Below are positions 5,051 to 12,733 of a DNA stretch of 18,018 nucleotides, one piece after another. The translations under genes and the position numbers were made by a program. This DNA comes from an uncultured Paraburkholderia sp. (GTDB lineage: Bacteria > Pseudomonadota > Gammaproteobacteria > Burkholderiales > Burkholderiaceae): positions 1 through 18,018 of the forward strand of contig CALFSF010000346.1 of assembly GCA_937917025.1 (NCBI GenBank). The letters run 5' to 3'. Within the stretch, counting starts at the first letter, position 1. Each line of letters starts with the position of its first letter. The notes under the pieces are model-generated. The model saw nothing but the letters and a program-made list of their open reading frames with translations, was not told the DNA's origin and did no database searches.

Positions 5051-7834
5051 ATGCCCGAAGAACGAGTCCTTGAAACTGATCGGAATGCCAGGCTGGTAAC
5101 TGGGCTGGAAGGTAAGACCCTGCTACTGGTAGACGGTTCGAGTTACCTGTACCGAGCCTACCATGCGATGCCCGATCTGCGTGGTCCCGACGGCGGACCG
5201 ACGGGTGCGCTGTACGGAATGATCAACATGCTTCGCCGCATGCGCAAGGAAGTTACCGCAGAGTATAGCGCGTGCGTGTTCGACGCCAGGGGCAAAACGT
5301 TTCGCGACGACTGGTATCCGGACTACAAGGCGAACCGTCCTTCGATGCCCGAGGACCTGGCGAAACAGATCGAGCCGATTCACGTCGCAGTGCGCGCGCT
5401 CGGCTGGCCGCTTTTGATGATCGAAGGCGTCGAAGCCGACGATGTCATTGGCACGCTGTGCTGTGCCGCCGAAAAACACGGCATGAACGTGGTCGTGTCG
5501 ACGGGCGACAAAGACCTGGCGCAGCTCGTGACGGATCATGTCACCCTCGTCAATACGATGACGAACGAAACGCTCGACCGCGCGGGCGTGCTCGCGAAGT
5601 TCGGCGTGCCGCCGGAGCGGATCGTCGATTATCTGTCGTTGATCGGCGATACCGTCGACAACGTGCCTGGCGTCGAGAAGTGCGGCCCGAAAACAGCGAT
5701 CAAGTGGCTCACGCAATACGAAACGCTTGATGGCATCGTTGCACATGCGGATGAAATCAAAGGTGCGGTAGGAGACAATCTGCGTCGGGCGCTCGACTTT
5801 CTGCCGATGGCGAGAAAGCTCGTCACGGTCGACACGAACTGCGACCTGGCGGACCAGGTCGTGTCGATCGCCGACACGCTGCCGGCGCGACCGGAGTCGC
5901 GCGAGGAACTGCGCGATGTGTTCACGCGCCACGGCTTCAAGACGTGGCTGCGCGAGGTGGAAATCGCCGACGCGGTGGAAGGCCCCGAGACCGACGTGCC
6001 GCCCGCGCCCACCATCGAGGCGCCCGGCGAGCGCGAATACGACACGGTGCAGACGTGGGAACAGTTCGACGCATGGCTCGCGAAGATCGAAGCCGCCGGG
6101 ATCACCGCGTTCGATACGGAAACCACGTCGCTGGATCCGATGACGGCGCAGCTCGTCGGTTTGTCGGTGGCAGTCGAGCCGGGCAAGGCCGCCTATATTC
6201 CCGTCGCGCATCGCGGGCCGGATGCGCCGGTGCAGCTGCCGCGCGATGAAGTGCTCGCGAAGCTCAAGCCGTGGCTCGAAAGCGCCGACAGGAAAAAGGT
6301 CGGCCAGCACATGAAGTACGACGAGCAGGTGCTCGCGAACTACGGCATCGAGATGAACGGCATCGAGCACGACACGCTGCTGCAGTCGTATGTGCTGGAG
6401 TCGCATCGTCCGCACGACATGGATAACCTCGCGCTGCGCCATCTCGGTCTGAAGACGATCAAGTACGAAGAGGTGGCGGGCAAGGGCGCAAGCCAGATCG
6501 GCTTCGATGAGGTCGCGCTCGAAACGGCCGCCGAATACGCCGCCGAAGACGCGGACATCACGTTGCGTCTGCATCAGGTGTTGTATCCGCAAATCGCCGC
6601 GGAGAAAGACCTCGACCACGTGTATCGCACGATCGAGTTGCCGACGTCCCGCGTGTTGCGCAAGAGGGAGCGCACGGGCGTGCTGATCGACGCCGAAAAG
6701 CTGCGCGTGCAAAGCGGGCAGATCGCAACGCGTCTCATCGAACTCGAAACCGAAGCGTATGTGCTTGCCGGTGGCGAATTCAATCTCGGCTCGCCGAAAC
6801 AGATCGGCCAGATTTTCTTCGAGAAGCTGGAACTGCCGGTCGTCAAGAAAACGCCGAGCGGCGCGCCTTCAACGGACGAAGAAGTGCTGCAGAAGCTCGC
6901 CGAAGACTATCCGTTGCCGAAGATCCTGCTCGAGCATCGCGGGCTGTCGAAGCTGAAGTCGACCTACACCGACAAGCTGCCGCGCATGGTGAACGCGCAG
7001 ACGGGCCGCGTGCATACGAACTACGCGCAGGCCGTCGCGGTCACGGGCCGGCTTGCATCGAACGATCCGAATCTGCAGAACATCCCGGTTCGCACCGCCG
7101 AGGGCCGGCGCATTCGCGAAGCGTTTATCGCGAAGCCCGGGCACAAGCTCGTGTCGGCCGACTATTCGCAGATCGAGCTGCGCATCATGGCGCACATTTC
7201 CGGCGACGAGTCGTTGCTGCGCGCGTTCGCGCAGGGCGAAGACATCCACCGGGCGACGGCCGCCGAAGTGTTCACCGTGACGCCGATCGAAGTCTCGAAC
7301 GACCAGCGCCGTATCGCGAAGGTGATCAACTTCGGCCTGATCTACGGGATGAGTTCGTTTGGTCTCGCGTCCAACCTCGGCATCACGCGCGACGCGGCGA
7401 AGCTGTATATCGACCGCTATTTCCAGCGTTATCCGGGTGTCGCGCGCTATATGGACGAAACGCGTCTGAGCGCCAAATCGAAGGGTTATGTCGAAACGGT
7501 GTTCGGGCGGCGCCTGTGGCTGCCGGAGATCAACGGCGGCAACGGCCCGCGTCGTCAGGCGGCGGAGCGTGCGGCGATCAACGCGCCGATGCAGGGGACC
7601 GCGGCCGACCTCATCAAGCTGTCGATGATCGCCGTGCAGGACTGGATCGAACAATCGAAGATCGACACGCGGATGATCATGCAGGTTCACGATGAACTGA
7701 TCCTCGAAGTGCCCGACAGCGAACTCTCCGAAGTGCGCAAACGCCTGCCTGAACTCATGTGCGGCGTGGCCGAGCTGAAGGTGCCGCTCGTCGCCGAAGT
7801 GGGTGCCGGCGCGAACTGGGAAGAAGCGCATTGA
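5051..7834 (+). CDS. polA: DNA polymerase I
   Basis: Fills gaps in excision repair and removes Okazaki primers. The 927 residues match E. coli Pol I (928). Three domains are intact. The 5' nuclease has Asp28 in LLVDGSSYLYRAYH, FDARGKTFRDD, EADDVIG (D130/D131), STGDKDL (D153/D155) and GDTVDNVPG (D200/D203). The 3'-5' proofreading domain keeps FDTET with D355 and E357. The polymerase has motif A ADYSQIELR with D704, O-helix RRIAKVINFGLIYG with K757, and motif C MQVHDELILE with D881. ATG 5051 is preferred; a TTG at 5042 would overlap the divergent LOG start. About 20 residues precede the conserved LEGKTLLLVDGSS, a slightly long N-terminus. No Shine-Dalgarno sequence is visible, and the promoter must lie within the LOG coding region. 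Confidence 0.97.
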   Translation: MPEERVLETDRNARLVTGLEGKTLLLVDGSSYLYRAYHAMPDLRGPDGGPTGALYGMINMLRRMRKEVTAEYSACVFDARGKTFRDDWYPDYKANRPSMPEDLAKQIEPIHVAVRALGWPLLMIEGVEADDVIGTLCCAAEKHGMNVVVSTGDKDLAQLVTDHVTLVNTMTNETLDRAGVLAKFGVPPERIVDYLSLIGDTVDNVPGVEKCGPKTAIKWLTQYETLDGIVAHADEIKGAVGDNLRRALDFLPMARKLVTVDTNCDLADQVVSIADTLPARPESREELRDVFTRHGFKTWLREVEIADAVEGPETDVPPAPTIEAPGEREYDTVQTWEQFDAWLAKIEAAGITAFDTETTSLDPMTAQLVGLSVAVEPGKAAYIPVAHRGPDAPVQLPRDEVLAKLKPWLESADRKKVGQHMKYDEQVLANYGIEMNGIEHDTLLQSYVLESHRPHDMDNLALRHLGLKTIKYEEVAGKGASQIGFDEVALETAAEYAAEDADITLRLHQVLYPQIAAEKDLDHVYRTIELPTSRVLRKRERTGVLIDAEKLRVQSGQIATRLIELETEAYVLAGGEFNLGSPKQIGQIFFEKLELPVVKKTPSGAPSTDEEVLQKLAEDYPLPKILLEHRGLSKLKSTYTDKLPRMVNAQTGRVHTNYAQAVAVTGRLASNDPNLQNIPVRTAEGRRIREAFIAKPGHKLVSADYSQIELRIMAHISGDESLLRAFAQGEDIHRATAAEVFTVTPIEVSNDQRRIAKVINFGLIYGMSSFGLASNLGITRDAAKLYIDRYFQRYPGVARYMDETRLSAKSKGYVETVFGRRLWLPEINGGNGPRRQAAERAAINAPMQGTAADLIKLSMIAVQDWIEQSKIDTRMIMQVHDELILEVPDSELSEVRKRLPELMCGVAELKVPLVAEVGAGANWEEAH

Positions 7835-7880
7835 TCGGGCAACGGGCGGGCGCGAGTGCCGGACGATAGCGTCGTGCGCA

Positions 7881-7936
7881 TGTCACACATGTGATTTGAC
7901 AGCTTGTGACAAAGCGCACTAGTCGCGGACAATCGG
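7881..7936 (+). promoter_or_regulatory. Possible ndh promoter with clustered TGTGA/TCACA half-sites
   Basis: The 174-base gap between polA and ndh holds an inverted repeat TCACA-CA-TGTGA (7883-7894), a TTGACA hexamer (7896-7901), the odd palindrome TTGTGACAA (7904-7912), and a possible -35/-10 pair TTGTGA (7904-7909) and GACAAT (7928-7933) with an 18-base spacer. The clustering suggests a regulated promoter, possibly by a CRP/FNR-type protein, but none of the sites matches a full consensus. The leader downstream to 8008 shows nothing further apart from the GGAGAG ribosome binding site. Confidence 0.35.
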
Positions 7937-8008
7937 TCATGGACGGCGTGTTACCGGCAGCGTGCGCCGTCCTCGACGCACAACCCCCGGTTAGCACGGA
8001 GAGTCTCG

Positions 8009-9358
8009 ATGCATCGTTTCATTATCGTTGGTGGCGGGGCGGGTGGTCTTGAACTGGCGACACGTCTGGGCGATCGCTACGCTTCACCCAGCAAGCGCCG
8101 CGCGGTAAAAGCGCAGGTGACGCTGGTCGACCGCAATCCGACGCATATCTGGAAGCCGCTGCTGCATGAAGTGGCGGCAGGCAGCATGGATCCGTTCACG
8201 CAGGAACTCGAATATGCCGCCCAGGCGCGCTGGCATGGCTTTGAGTTCCAGCAGGGCGAGCTTGCCGGAATCGACCGCGCGGCGAAGCGCCTCATGCTCT
8301 CGGCCGTCGCGGACGACGACGGCGCTGAAATGCTTCCCCCGCGCGAGCTCGAGTACGACACGCTGATCATCGCGATCGGCAGCACGACTGCTTTTTTCGG
8401 CGTGAAGGGTGCGTCCGAATATTCGATCGCGCTCGATACCGTGAGCGAGGCGGAGCGCTTTCGCAAGCGTCTCATCGCGGCCTGCATTCGCGCGGAGCAT
8501 CAGGTGCACGAGCGCGTCGAGTCCGCGCCGGACACATCGGATTTAACGGAACCGCGCATTCAGGTCGCGATTGTGGGCGGTGGCGCGACCGGCGTGGAAT
8601 TGTCGGCCGAGCTGCGCAATACGGCGCAGGTGCTGTCGGCATATGGGTTGCACAAGCTCGATCCGCGTCATGACGTCGGTATCGTGCTGATCGAGGCGGG
8701 TCCGCGCATTCTGCCCGCGCTGCAGGAGCGCGTTTCGACGGCTACCGCCGAACTGCTGACGCGGCTCGGCGTAAAAGTCATGACCGGCGAGACGGTCGCG
8801 GAAGTGGCCCCCGGTATCGTGCGAACCGCGAGCGGCAAGACGATTCGCGCCGACCTGACTGTATGGGCCGCGGGCATCAAGGCGCCGCCGATTCTCGGCG
8901 AACTGGATGGTCTGCCTGTTAACCGGCTGGGCCAGCTCGTGGTGCGCCGCACGTTGCAAACGGAACCCGACGACAACATTTTCGCGCTCGGCGATTGCGC
9001 GGCGTGCGCATGGCCGGGCAACGAGCGCAACGTGCCGCCGCGCGCACAGGCGGCGCCACAGCAGGCGAGCTTTCTGATGAAGTCGTTTGCGGCGCGTCTC
9101 GAGAACCGCCCGCTGCCGGAATTCACCTATCGCGACTTCGGCTCGCTCGTGTCGCTCGGACACTTCAGCGCTGTCGGCAACCTGATGGGCGGCGTGATCG
9201 GCGGCAACATGCTGATCGAAGGGCTCTTCGCGCGCTTCATGTACATGTCGCTTTACCGTCTGCATATTGCCGCGCTGCATGGCTATCCGCGGATGGTGCT
9301 CGACACGTTCGCGCACTGGCTGCGTCGCTCGACGCTGCCACGCGTCAAGCTGCACTGA
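8009..9358 (+). CDS. ndh: Type II NADH:quinone oxidoreductase (NDH-2)
   Basis: Single-subunit flavoprotein on the inner face of the cytoplasmic membrane that moves electrons from NADH to ubiquinone without pumping protons. The 449 residues fit the family. The N-terminal FAD-binding Rossmann motif is FIIVGGGAGGLELA (4-17), the second NAD(H)-binding one is VAIVGGGATGVELSAEL (about 186-202), and the late FAD-contact motif IFALGDCAAC contains Asp329. The C-terminus (about 390-449, MGGVIGGNMLIEGLFARFMYMSLYR) is hydrophobic and basic, as expected for the membrane-binding region. GGAGAG 5 bases before the ATG fixes the start. Related FAD/NAD pyridine oxidoreductases could share these motifs, but the AQAAPQQA and C-terminal layout fit NDH-2. 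Followed on the same strand by the hydrolase gene after 76 bases, in which I see no terminator. Confidence 0.9.
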   Translation: MHRFIIVGGGAGGLELATRLGDRYASPSKRRAVKAQVTLVDRNPTHIWKPLLHEVAAGSMDPFTQELEYAAQARWHGFEFQQGELAGIDRAAKRLMLSAVADDDGAEMLPPRELEYDTLIIAIGSTTAFFGVKGASEYSIALDTVSEAERFRKRLIAACIRAEHQVHERVESAPDTSDLTEPRIQVAIVGGGATGVELSAELRNTAQVLSAYGLHKLDPRHDVGIVLIEAGPRILPALQERVSTATAELLTRLGVKVMTGETVAEVAPGIVRTASGKTIRADLTVWAAGIKAPPILGELDGLPVNRLGQLVVRRTLQTEPDDNIFALGDCAACAWPGNERNVPPRAQAAPQQASFLMKSFAARLENRPLPEFTYRDFGSLVSLGHFSAVGNLMGGVIGGNMLIEGLFARFMYMSLYRLHIAALHGYPRMVLDTFAHWLRRSTLPRVKLH

Positions 9359-9434
9359 GTTCTTCCGCGTTACTCCGGTCCCATGCAAGATAGCTGCTGT
9401 CGTTTTTCCCATGCCGTTCACTCAAGGAGCTCGC

Positions 9435-10307
9435 ATGCTGAAGCCTGATGTCGACAGTCTGGTGCCCCACGTTCCTTTCGATCGCCGTACCTTCATCAAG
9501 GCCGCGCTCGGCACGGGCTTCGCCGCCGCCGTGATGCCGGTCTCGGCGCAGACCATCCATACCGATGACGAAGGGCTCGAAGCCGGCGAGATCGCCGTGC
9601 GCTCGGACGGTACGCTCGTGCCGGCGTATCGCGCGCAGCCAAAGGGCAAGACGCATCTGCCGGTGATTATCGTCATCCATGAGATTTTCGGCGTGCATGA
9701 GCATATTGCCGACGTCTGCCGCCGTTTCGCCAAGGCCGGCTACCTTGCGATCGCGCCCAACCTCTATGAGCGCGAAGGCGACCCGACGGCATACACGTCG
9801 ATACAGCAGATCAACGACAACATCGCGAGCAAGGTGCCGGACGCGCAGGTCATGAGCGATCTCGACGCGACCGTCGCATGGGCGGGCGAGCACGGCGGCG
9901 ATCTGAAGCGGGTTGGCATCAACGGCTTCTGCTGGGGCGGCCGGATCGCGTGGCTCTATGCGGAGCACAATCCGCATTTGAAGGCGGCGGTAGTGTGGTA
10001 CGGACGTGTGGTCGGCACCCCGAACGCCGCCCAGCCGACGAATCCGCTCGATCGCGTCGGCGACCTGCGCGTGCCCGTGCTGGGTCTCTTCGGGCGGCAG
10101 GACCAGAGCATCCCGCAGGACACGCTCGACAAGATGAAAGCGGCGATTGCCCAAGGGCCCGAGTCGGCGCGCGGATCACGGATTGTCGTCTACGACGACG
10201 CCGGGCACGCGTTTTTCGCGGACTACCGGCCGAGCTATCGCAAGGCCGATGCGGAAGACGGCTGGCGGCGTGCGTTAGCCTGGTTCAGGCAGCACGGCGT
10301 GGCCTGA
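9435..10307 (+). CDS. Dienelactone hydrolase family protein, twin-arginine exported
   Basis: A 290-residue alpha/beta hydrolase. Residues 14-40 look like a Tat signal: Asp-Arg17-Arg18-Thr-Phe-Ile-Lys, then an Ala/Gly-rich hydrophobic stretch ending near VSAQ, so periplasmic location after folding in the cytoplasm is likely. The dienelactone hydrolase triad is complete: Cys166 in GFCWGG, Asp223 in GRQDQS, His258 in DDAGHAFF, with the activating Glu83 in IHEIFG. Classical DlhA acts in chlorocatechol breakdown, but no catechol genes lie nearby and exported members have undefined substrates, so only esterase/lactonase-type activity is claimed. A longer reading frame opens upstream inside ndh, but AAGGAG 5 bases before ATG 9435 and the signal peptide decide the start. 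Confidence 0.9.
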   Translation: MLKPDVDSLVPHVPFDRRTFIKAALGTGFAAAVMPVSAQTIHTDDEGLEAGEIAVRSDGTLVPAYRAQPKGKTHLPVIIVIHEIFGVHEHIADVCRRFAKAGYLAIAPNLYEREGDPTAYTSIQQINDNIASKVPDAQVMSDLDATVAWAGEHGGDLKRVGINGFCWGGRIAWLYAEHNPHLKAAVVWYGRVVGTPNAAQPTNPLDRVGDLRVPVLGLFGRQDQSIPQDTLDKMKAAIAQGPESARGSRIVVYDDAGHAFFADYRPSYRKADAEDGWRRALAWFRQHGVA

Positions 10308-10318
10308 CGGGGCAACGC

Positions 10319-10340
10319 GCCATTGCGCCGGCGCAATGGC
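10319..10340. terminator. 22-base perfect palindrome between convergent genes
   Basis: Arms GCCATTGCGC and GCGCAATGGC flank a central CG, so the whole 22 bases are self-complementary. It lies 11 bases after the hydrolase stop and 15 bases from the sulfurtransferase stop, almost centred in the 48-base gap. This placement suggests a two-way terminator hairpin, though neither side has a T-run and the natural loop would be only the central four bases. A dimeric-protein binding site is the alternative. Confidence 0.5.
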
Positions 10341-10355
10341 AGCTTCACCTGTCGT

Positions 10356-11225
10356 TCAAGGATTCGGTCCCGTTGCCACCGGACGCGACGGGTCGGCCAC
10401 CCACTCGCTCCACGAACCCCCATACAGCGACGCGCCATGCAACCCGGCGATTTCCATCGCCAGCAGGTTGTGACAGGCCGTCACGCCCGAGCCGCATTGC
10501 AGCACGACGCGGTCGGGCGCCGTCGCGGGCAGCAGCGAGCCGAATTCCTCGCGCAGTGTATGTGCCGGCTTGAAGCGGCCGTCGGCGGTGAGATTGTCCT
10601 TGAAGAAGCGGTTCAGCGCGCCGGGAATGTGGCCGCCGACAGGGTCGATCGTTTCGTTTTCGCCGCGATACCGGTCGGGCGCGCGGGCGTCGACCACCGT
10701 CAGTTCGTGCGTGGTCAGATTGCGCTGGATCGCCTGCGTGTCGGTGGTCACCGACAGCGGCGCGCCAGCCGTGAAATTGCCCTTCGTTTTTGCCGGTACG
10801 TCCTTCGTGAGTGACTGGCCTGCCGCCTGCCAGGCGTCCAGGCCGCCGTCGAGTACCGCGACCGAATCGTGCCCGACCCAGCGCAGCAGCCACCACAAAC
10901 GGGCGGCGTACATGCCGCCCTGTGCGTCGTATGCGACTACCTGCTGGCCGTTCGTGAGCCCGTGCGCGACGAGCGTCTCGATGAACTTCGCGCGATCAGG
11001 GAGCGGGTGGCGTCCGTTCGAGCCCGTTTTCGGCCCGGACAGGTCACGATCGAGATGCAGATACTGCGCGCCGGGAATATGTCCGTCGGCCCAGGCCGCT
11101 TCGCCTGCGGCCGTGTTGGCGAGATCGAAGCGGCAATCGAAGACCAGCACGCTGCCCGGTGCGACGGCGAGCCGTTCCGCAAGATTCGTGGCGGAAATGA
11201 GCGTGGTGTAGTGAGTGTGCGGCAT
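10356..11225 (-). CDS. sseA: Sulfurtransferase, 3-mercaptopyruvate type (two rhodanese domains)
   Basis: Transfers sulfane sulfur from 3-mercaptopyruvate (or possibly thiosulfate) to an acceptor such as cyanide or a thiol. The 289 residues contain an inactive N-terminal rhodanese domain (about 5-135, with VFDCRFDL and HIPGAQYLHLD) and a catalytic C-terminal one (about 160-285, with VVDARAPDRYRGE and HIPGALNRFF). The active-site loop is CGSGVTA with Cys244; Gly-Ser after the Cys is the mercaptopyruvate type, whereas thiosulfate rhodaneses usually have CRKGVTA. AGGAG 5 bases before the ATG supports the start. A terminator stands between this gene and the upstream Rieske gene, so it probably has its own promoter in 11226-11281, although I see no convincing hexamers there. 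Confidence 0.88.
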   Translation of the reverse strand: MPHTHYTTLISATNLAERLAVAPGSVLVFDCRFDLANTAAGEAAWADGHIPGAQYLHLDRDLSGPKTGSNGRHPLPDRAKFIETLVAHGLTNGQQVVAYDAQGGMYAARLWWLLRWVGHDSVAVLDGGLDAWQAAGQSLTKDVPAKTKGNFTAGAPLSVTTDTQAIQRNLTTHELTVVDARAPDRYRGENETIDPVGGHIPGALNRFFKDNLTADGRFKPAHTLREEFGSLLPATAPDRVVLQCGSGVTACHNLLAMEIAGLHGASLYGGSWSEWVADPSRPVATGPNP

Positions 11226-11281
11226 GACGACTCCTGAGACTGGCGTTTCCGGCGCGGCCGGCTGACATTTCTAGTCTAAAC

Positions 11282-11310
11282 AAAAAAAGACGGGTCGAAG
11301 CCCGTCTTTC
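11282..11310 (-). terminator. Rho-independent terminator of the Rieske oxygenase gene
   Basis: On the minus strand: stem AAAGACGGG / CCCGTCTTT (9 bases, perfect), 6-base loop CTTCGA, then a run of seven T including the stem end. It begins about 40 bases after the Rieske stop and ends about 57 bases before the sulfurtransferase start. This is the most convincing terminator in the window. Confidence 0.9.
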
Positions 11311-11350
11311 CGTCGATTCGCATGGCGGCCACCCGGCGGGCGGCCGCTCT

Positions 11351-12457
11351 TCAGATCGTGCCGAGTTCGCGGCGCAGAAACTCGTGAAAGTGCTGCATGC
11401 CGTCTTCCATCGGGCTCTGATACGGGCCGACCTGCGATTCGCCACGTTCCATCAACGCGCGACGCCCGGCGTCCATGCGTTCGGCGATTTCGTCGTCTTC
11501 GCGAGCCGTTTCCATATAGGCGGCGCGCTCGGCTTCGACGAATTCCCGCTCGAAGAGCGCGATTTCCTCGGGGTAATAGAACTCGACGACGTTCGTCGTT
11601 TTCTGCGGACCGCGGGGAATCAGCCACGACACGACCAGCACGTGCGGATACCACTCGATCATGATCCCCGGGTAGTACACCATCCAGATCGCACCGAATT
11701 CCGGCGGCGTGCCATTGCGAAAACGCAGCACTTCGTCATGCCACTTGCGGTACGTCGGGCTGCCCGGCTGCTCCAGATCCTTGTGGACGCCGACCGTCTG
11801 CACGCTGTACCAGTCGCCGAATTCCCACGTCAGGTCATCGCACGAAACGAAGCTGCCGAGGCCCGGATGGAACGGCGCGACGTGGTAATCCTCCAGATAG
11901 ACCTCGATGAAGGTCTTCCAGTTGTAGTTGCATTCGTGGACTTCGACGTGATCGAACATGAAGCCCGAAAAGTCGAAATGCCGTTTCGTGCCGAGTTTTG
12001 CCAGATCGTTCGCGACGTCGCGCCCCTGCGACTCGAACAGCAGGCCCTGCCAGTTCTGCAGCGGCGTGGCGCCGAGATTCAGGCACGGGTTGTCAGCGAA
12101 ATGGGGGGCGCCAAGGAGCTGACCGTTCAGATCATAGGTCCAGCGATGCAGCGGGCAGACGATGTTCTGCGTCTGGCCGCGGCCGTTGAGCATGATCGCC
12201 TGGCGGTGGCGGCACACGTTCGACAGCAGTTCGACCTGCGACTGCTGGTTACGGACGAGCACACGCCCCTCGCTCTCGCTCGGCAAGGCAAAATAATTCC
12301 CCGCTTCGGGCACCATGAGATCGTGGCCGATGTAGCGAGGACCTTTTTTGAAAAGGGTGTCGATTTCGCGCGTAAGAAGCGCTTCGTCAAAGTAAGCCGT
12401 GACTGGCAGCTGACTGTGAACAGACTTTAGCTGCAATGCATTGCTCAGATTGGACAT
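11351..12457 (-). CDS. Rieske non-heme iron oxygenase, alpha subunit
   Basis: A 368-residue oxygenase component that binds a [2Fe-2S] Rieske cluster and mononuclear iron. Cluster ligands are Cys82-x-His84 (CRHR) and Cys101-x-x-His104 (CPLH). The catalytic domain shows NWKTFIEVYLEDYHVAPFH with iron ligands His192 and His197, and Asp321 or Asp322 (REDDEIAE) as the probable third ligand. The residue three before His192, which bridges cluster and iron in neighbouring subunits, is Glu189 rather than the Asp of naphthalene dioxygenase; Glu is known in carnitine- and betaine-type oxygenases. No ferredoxin, reductase or beta subunit gene is nearby, so the electron donor is elsewhere and the substrate is unknown. 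GGGAG 5 bases before ATG 12457 fixes the start over an upstream in-frame ATG. A strong -10 box and a terminator frame it as a single-gene transcript. Confidence 0.9.
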   Translation of the reverse strand: MSNLSNALQLKSVHSQLPVTAYFDEALLTREIDTLFKKGPRYIGHDLMVPEAGNYFALPSESEGRVLVRNQQSQVELLSNVCRHRQAIMLNGRGQTQNIVCPLHRWTYDLNGQLLGAPHFADNPCLNLGATPLQNWQGLLFESQGRDVANDLAKLGTKRHFDFSGFMFDHVEVHECNYNWKTFIEVYLEDYHVAPFHPGLGSFVSCDDLTWEFGDWYSVQTVGVHKDLEQPGSPTYRKWHDEVLRFRNGTPPEFGAIWMVYYPGIMIEWYPHVLVVSWLIPRGPQKTTNVVEFYYPEEIALFEREFVEAERAAYMETAREDDEIAERMDAGRRALMERGESQVGPYQSPMEDGMQHFHEFLRRELGTI

Positions 12458-12528
12458 TCCCACTCCCGATGAAAACGTGAAAGCAGTGAACAACCCAACC
12501 ATCGAAGATTCGATTTAGGGAGCCCGCA

Positions 12529-12534
12529 ATTATA
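12529..12534 (-). promoter_or_regulatory. Consensus -10 box of the Rieske gene
   Basis: Reads TATAAT exactly on the minus strand, 71 bases before the start codon, giving an expected leader of about 65 bases. The -35 position (about 12552-12557) reads CGCCCC, far from TTGACA. A perfect -10 with a poor -35 suggests an activator or a regulated promoter. A TTGACC hexamer lies further up (about 12573-12578) but is too far away to be its -35. Confidence 0.6.
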
Positions 12535-12541
12535 CCTGTTT

Positions 12542-12555
12542 CCCCTTTCATGGGG
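12542..12555. promoter_or_regulatory. Inverted repeat over the Rieske promoter spacer
   Basis: CCCC and GGGG arms around TTTCAT, placed between the -10 box and the -35 position of the Rieske promoter. A protein bound here would block or remodel the promoter. The arms are short and of low complexity, so chance cannot be excluded. Confidence 0.35.
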
Positions 12556-12697
12556 CGCTTAAGTGCCTGATTTGGGTCAAAATTGTTACGGAAGTCCGCG
12601 ATTTCGCGGGGCAATCGACCGCTTTTTTTCTGTCGGGTGCAAGCTGTCGGATAGTTGACGTGCGACCACGAGCGGGTCGGGTTTTGCGCTTTTGCCG

Positions 12698-12703
12698 TAG
12701 AAT
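12698..12703 (+). promoter_or_regulatory. Possible -10 box for xseB-ispA-dxs
   Basis: TAGAAT, one mismatch from consensus, 30 bases before the xseB ATG. TTGACG at 12655-12660 is too far away to pair with it (37-base spacing), so no complete promoter is claimed. Together with the Rieske promoter this accounts for the 276-base gap 12458-12733. I see no gene in that gap. Confidence 0.35.
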
Positions 12704-12733
12704 GTCCGACTTGTTTTAATTTTGCGACGACTC

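Noticed and set aside
5047..5052. CATAAT as a -10 box on the plus strand at the LOG/polA junction.
   Set aside because: Transcription would start inside polA, past its ATG, and no -35 lies 16-18 bases upstream.
5123..6712. A 529-codon open frame antisense to polA.
   Set aside because: Same cause: the sense strand is an intact DNA polymerase I with all catalytic motifs, and the antisense product has Arg/His-rich composition with no domain.
12568..12590. TTGACC upstream of the Rieske gene considered as its -35 element.
   Set aside because: It is about 38 bases from the TATAAT box, more than double the usual spacing.
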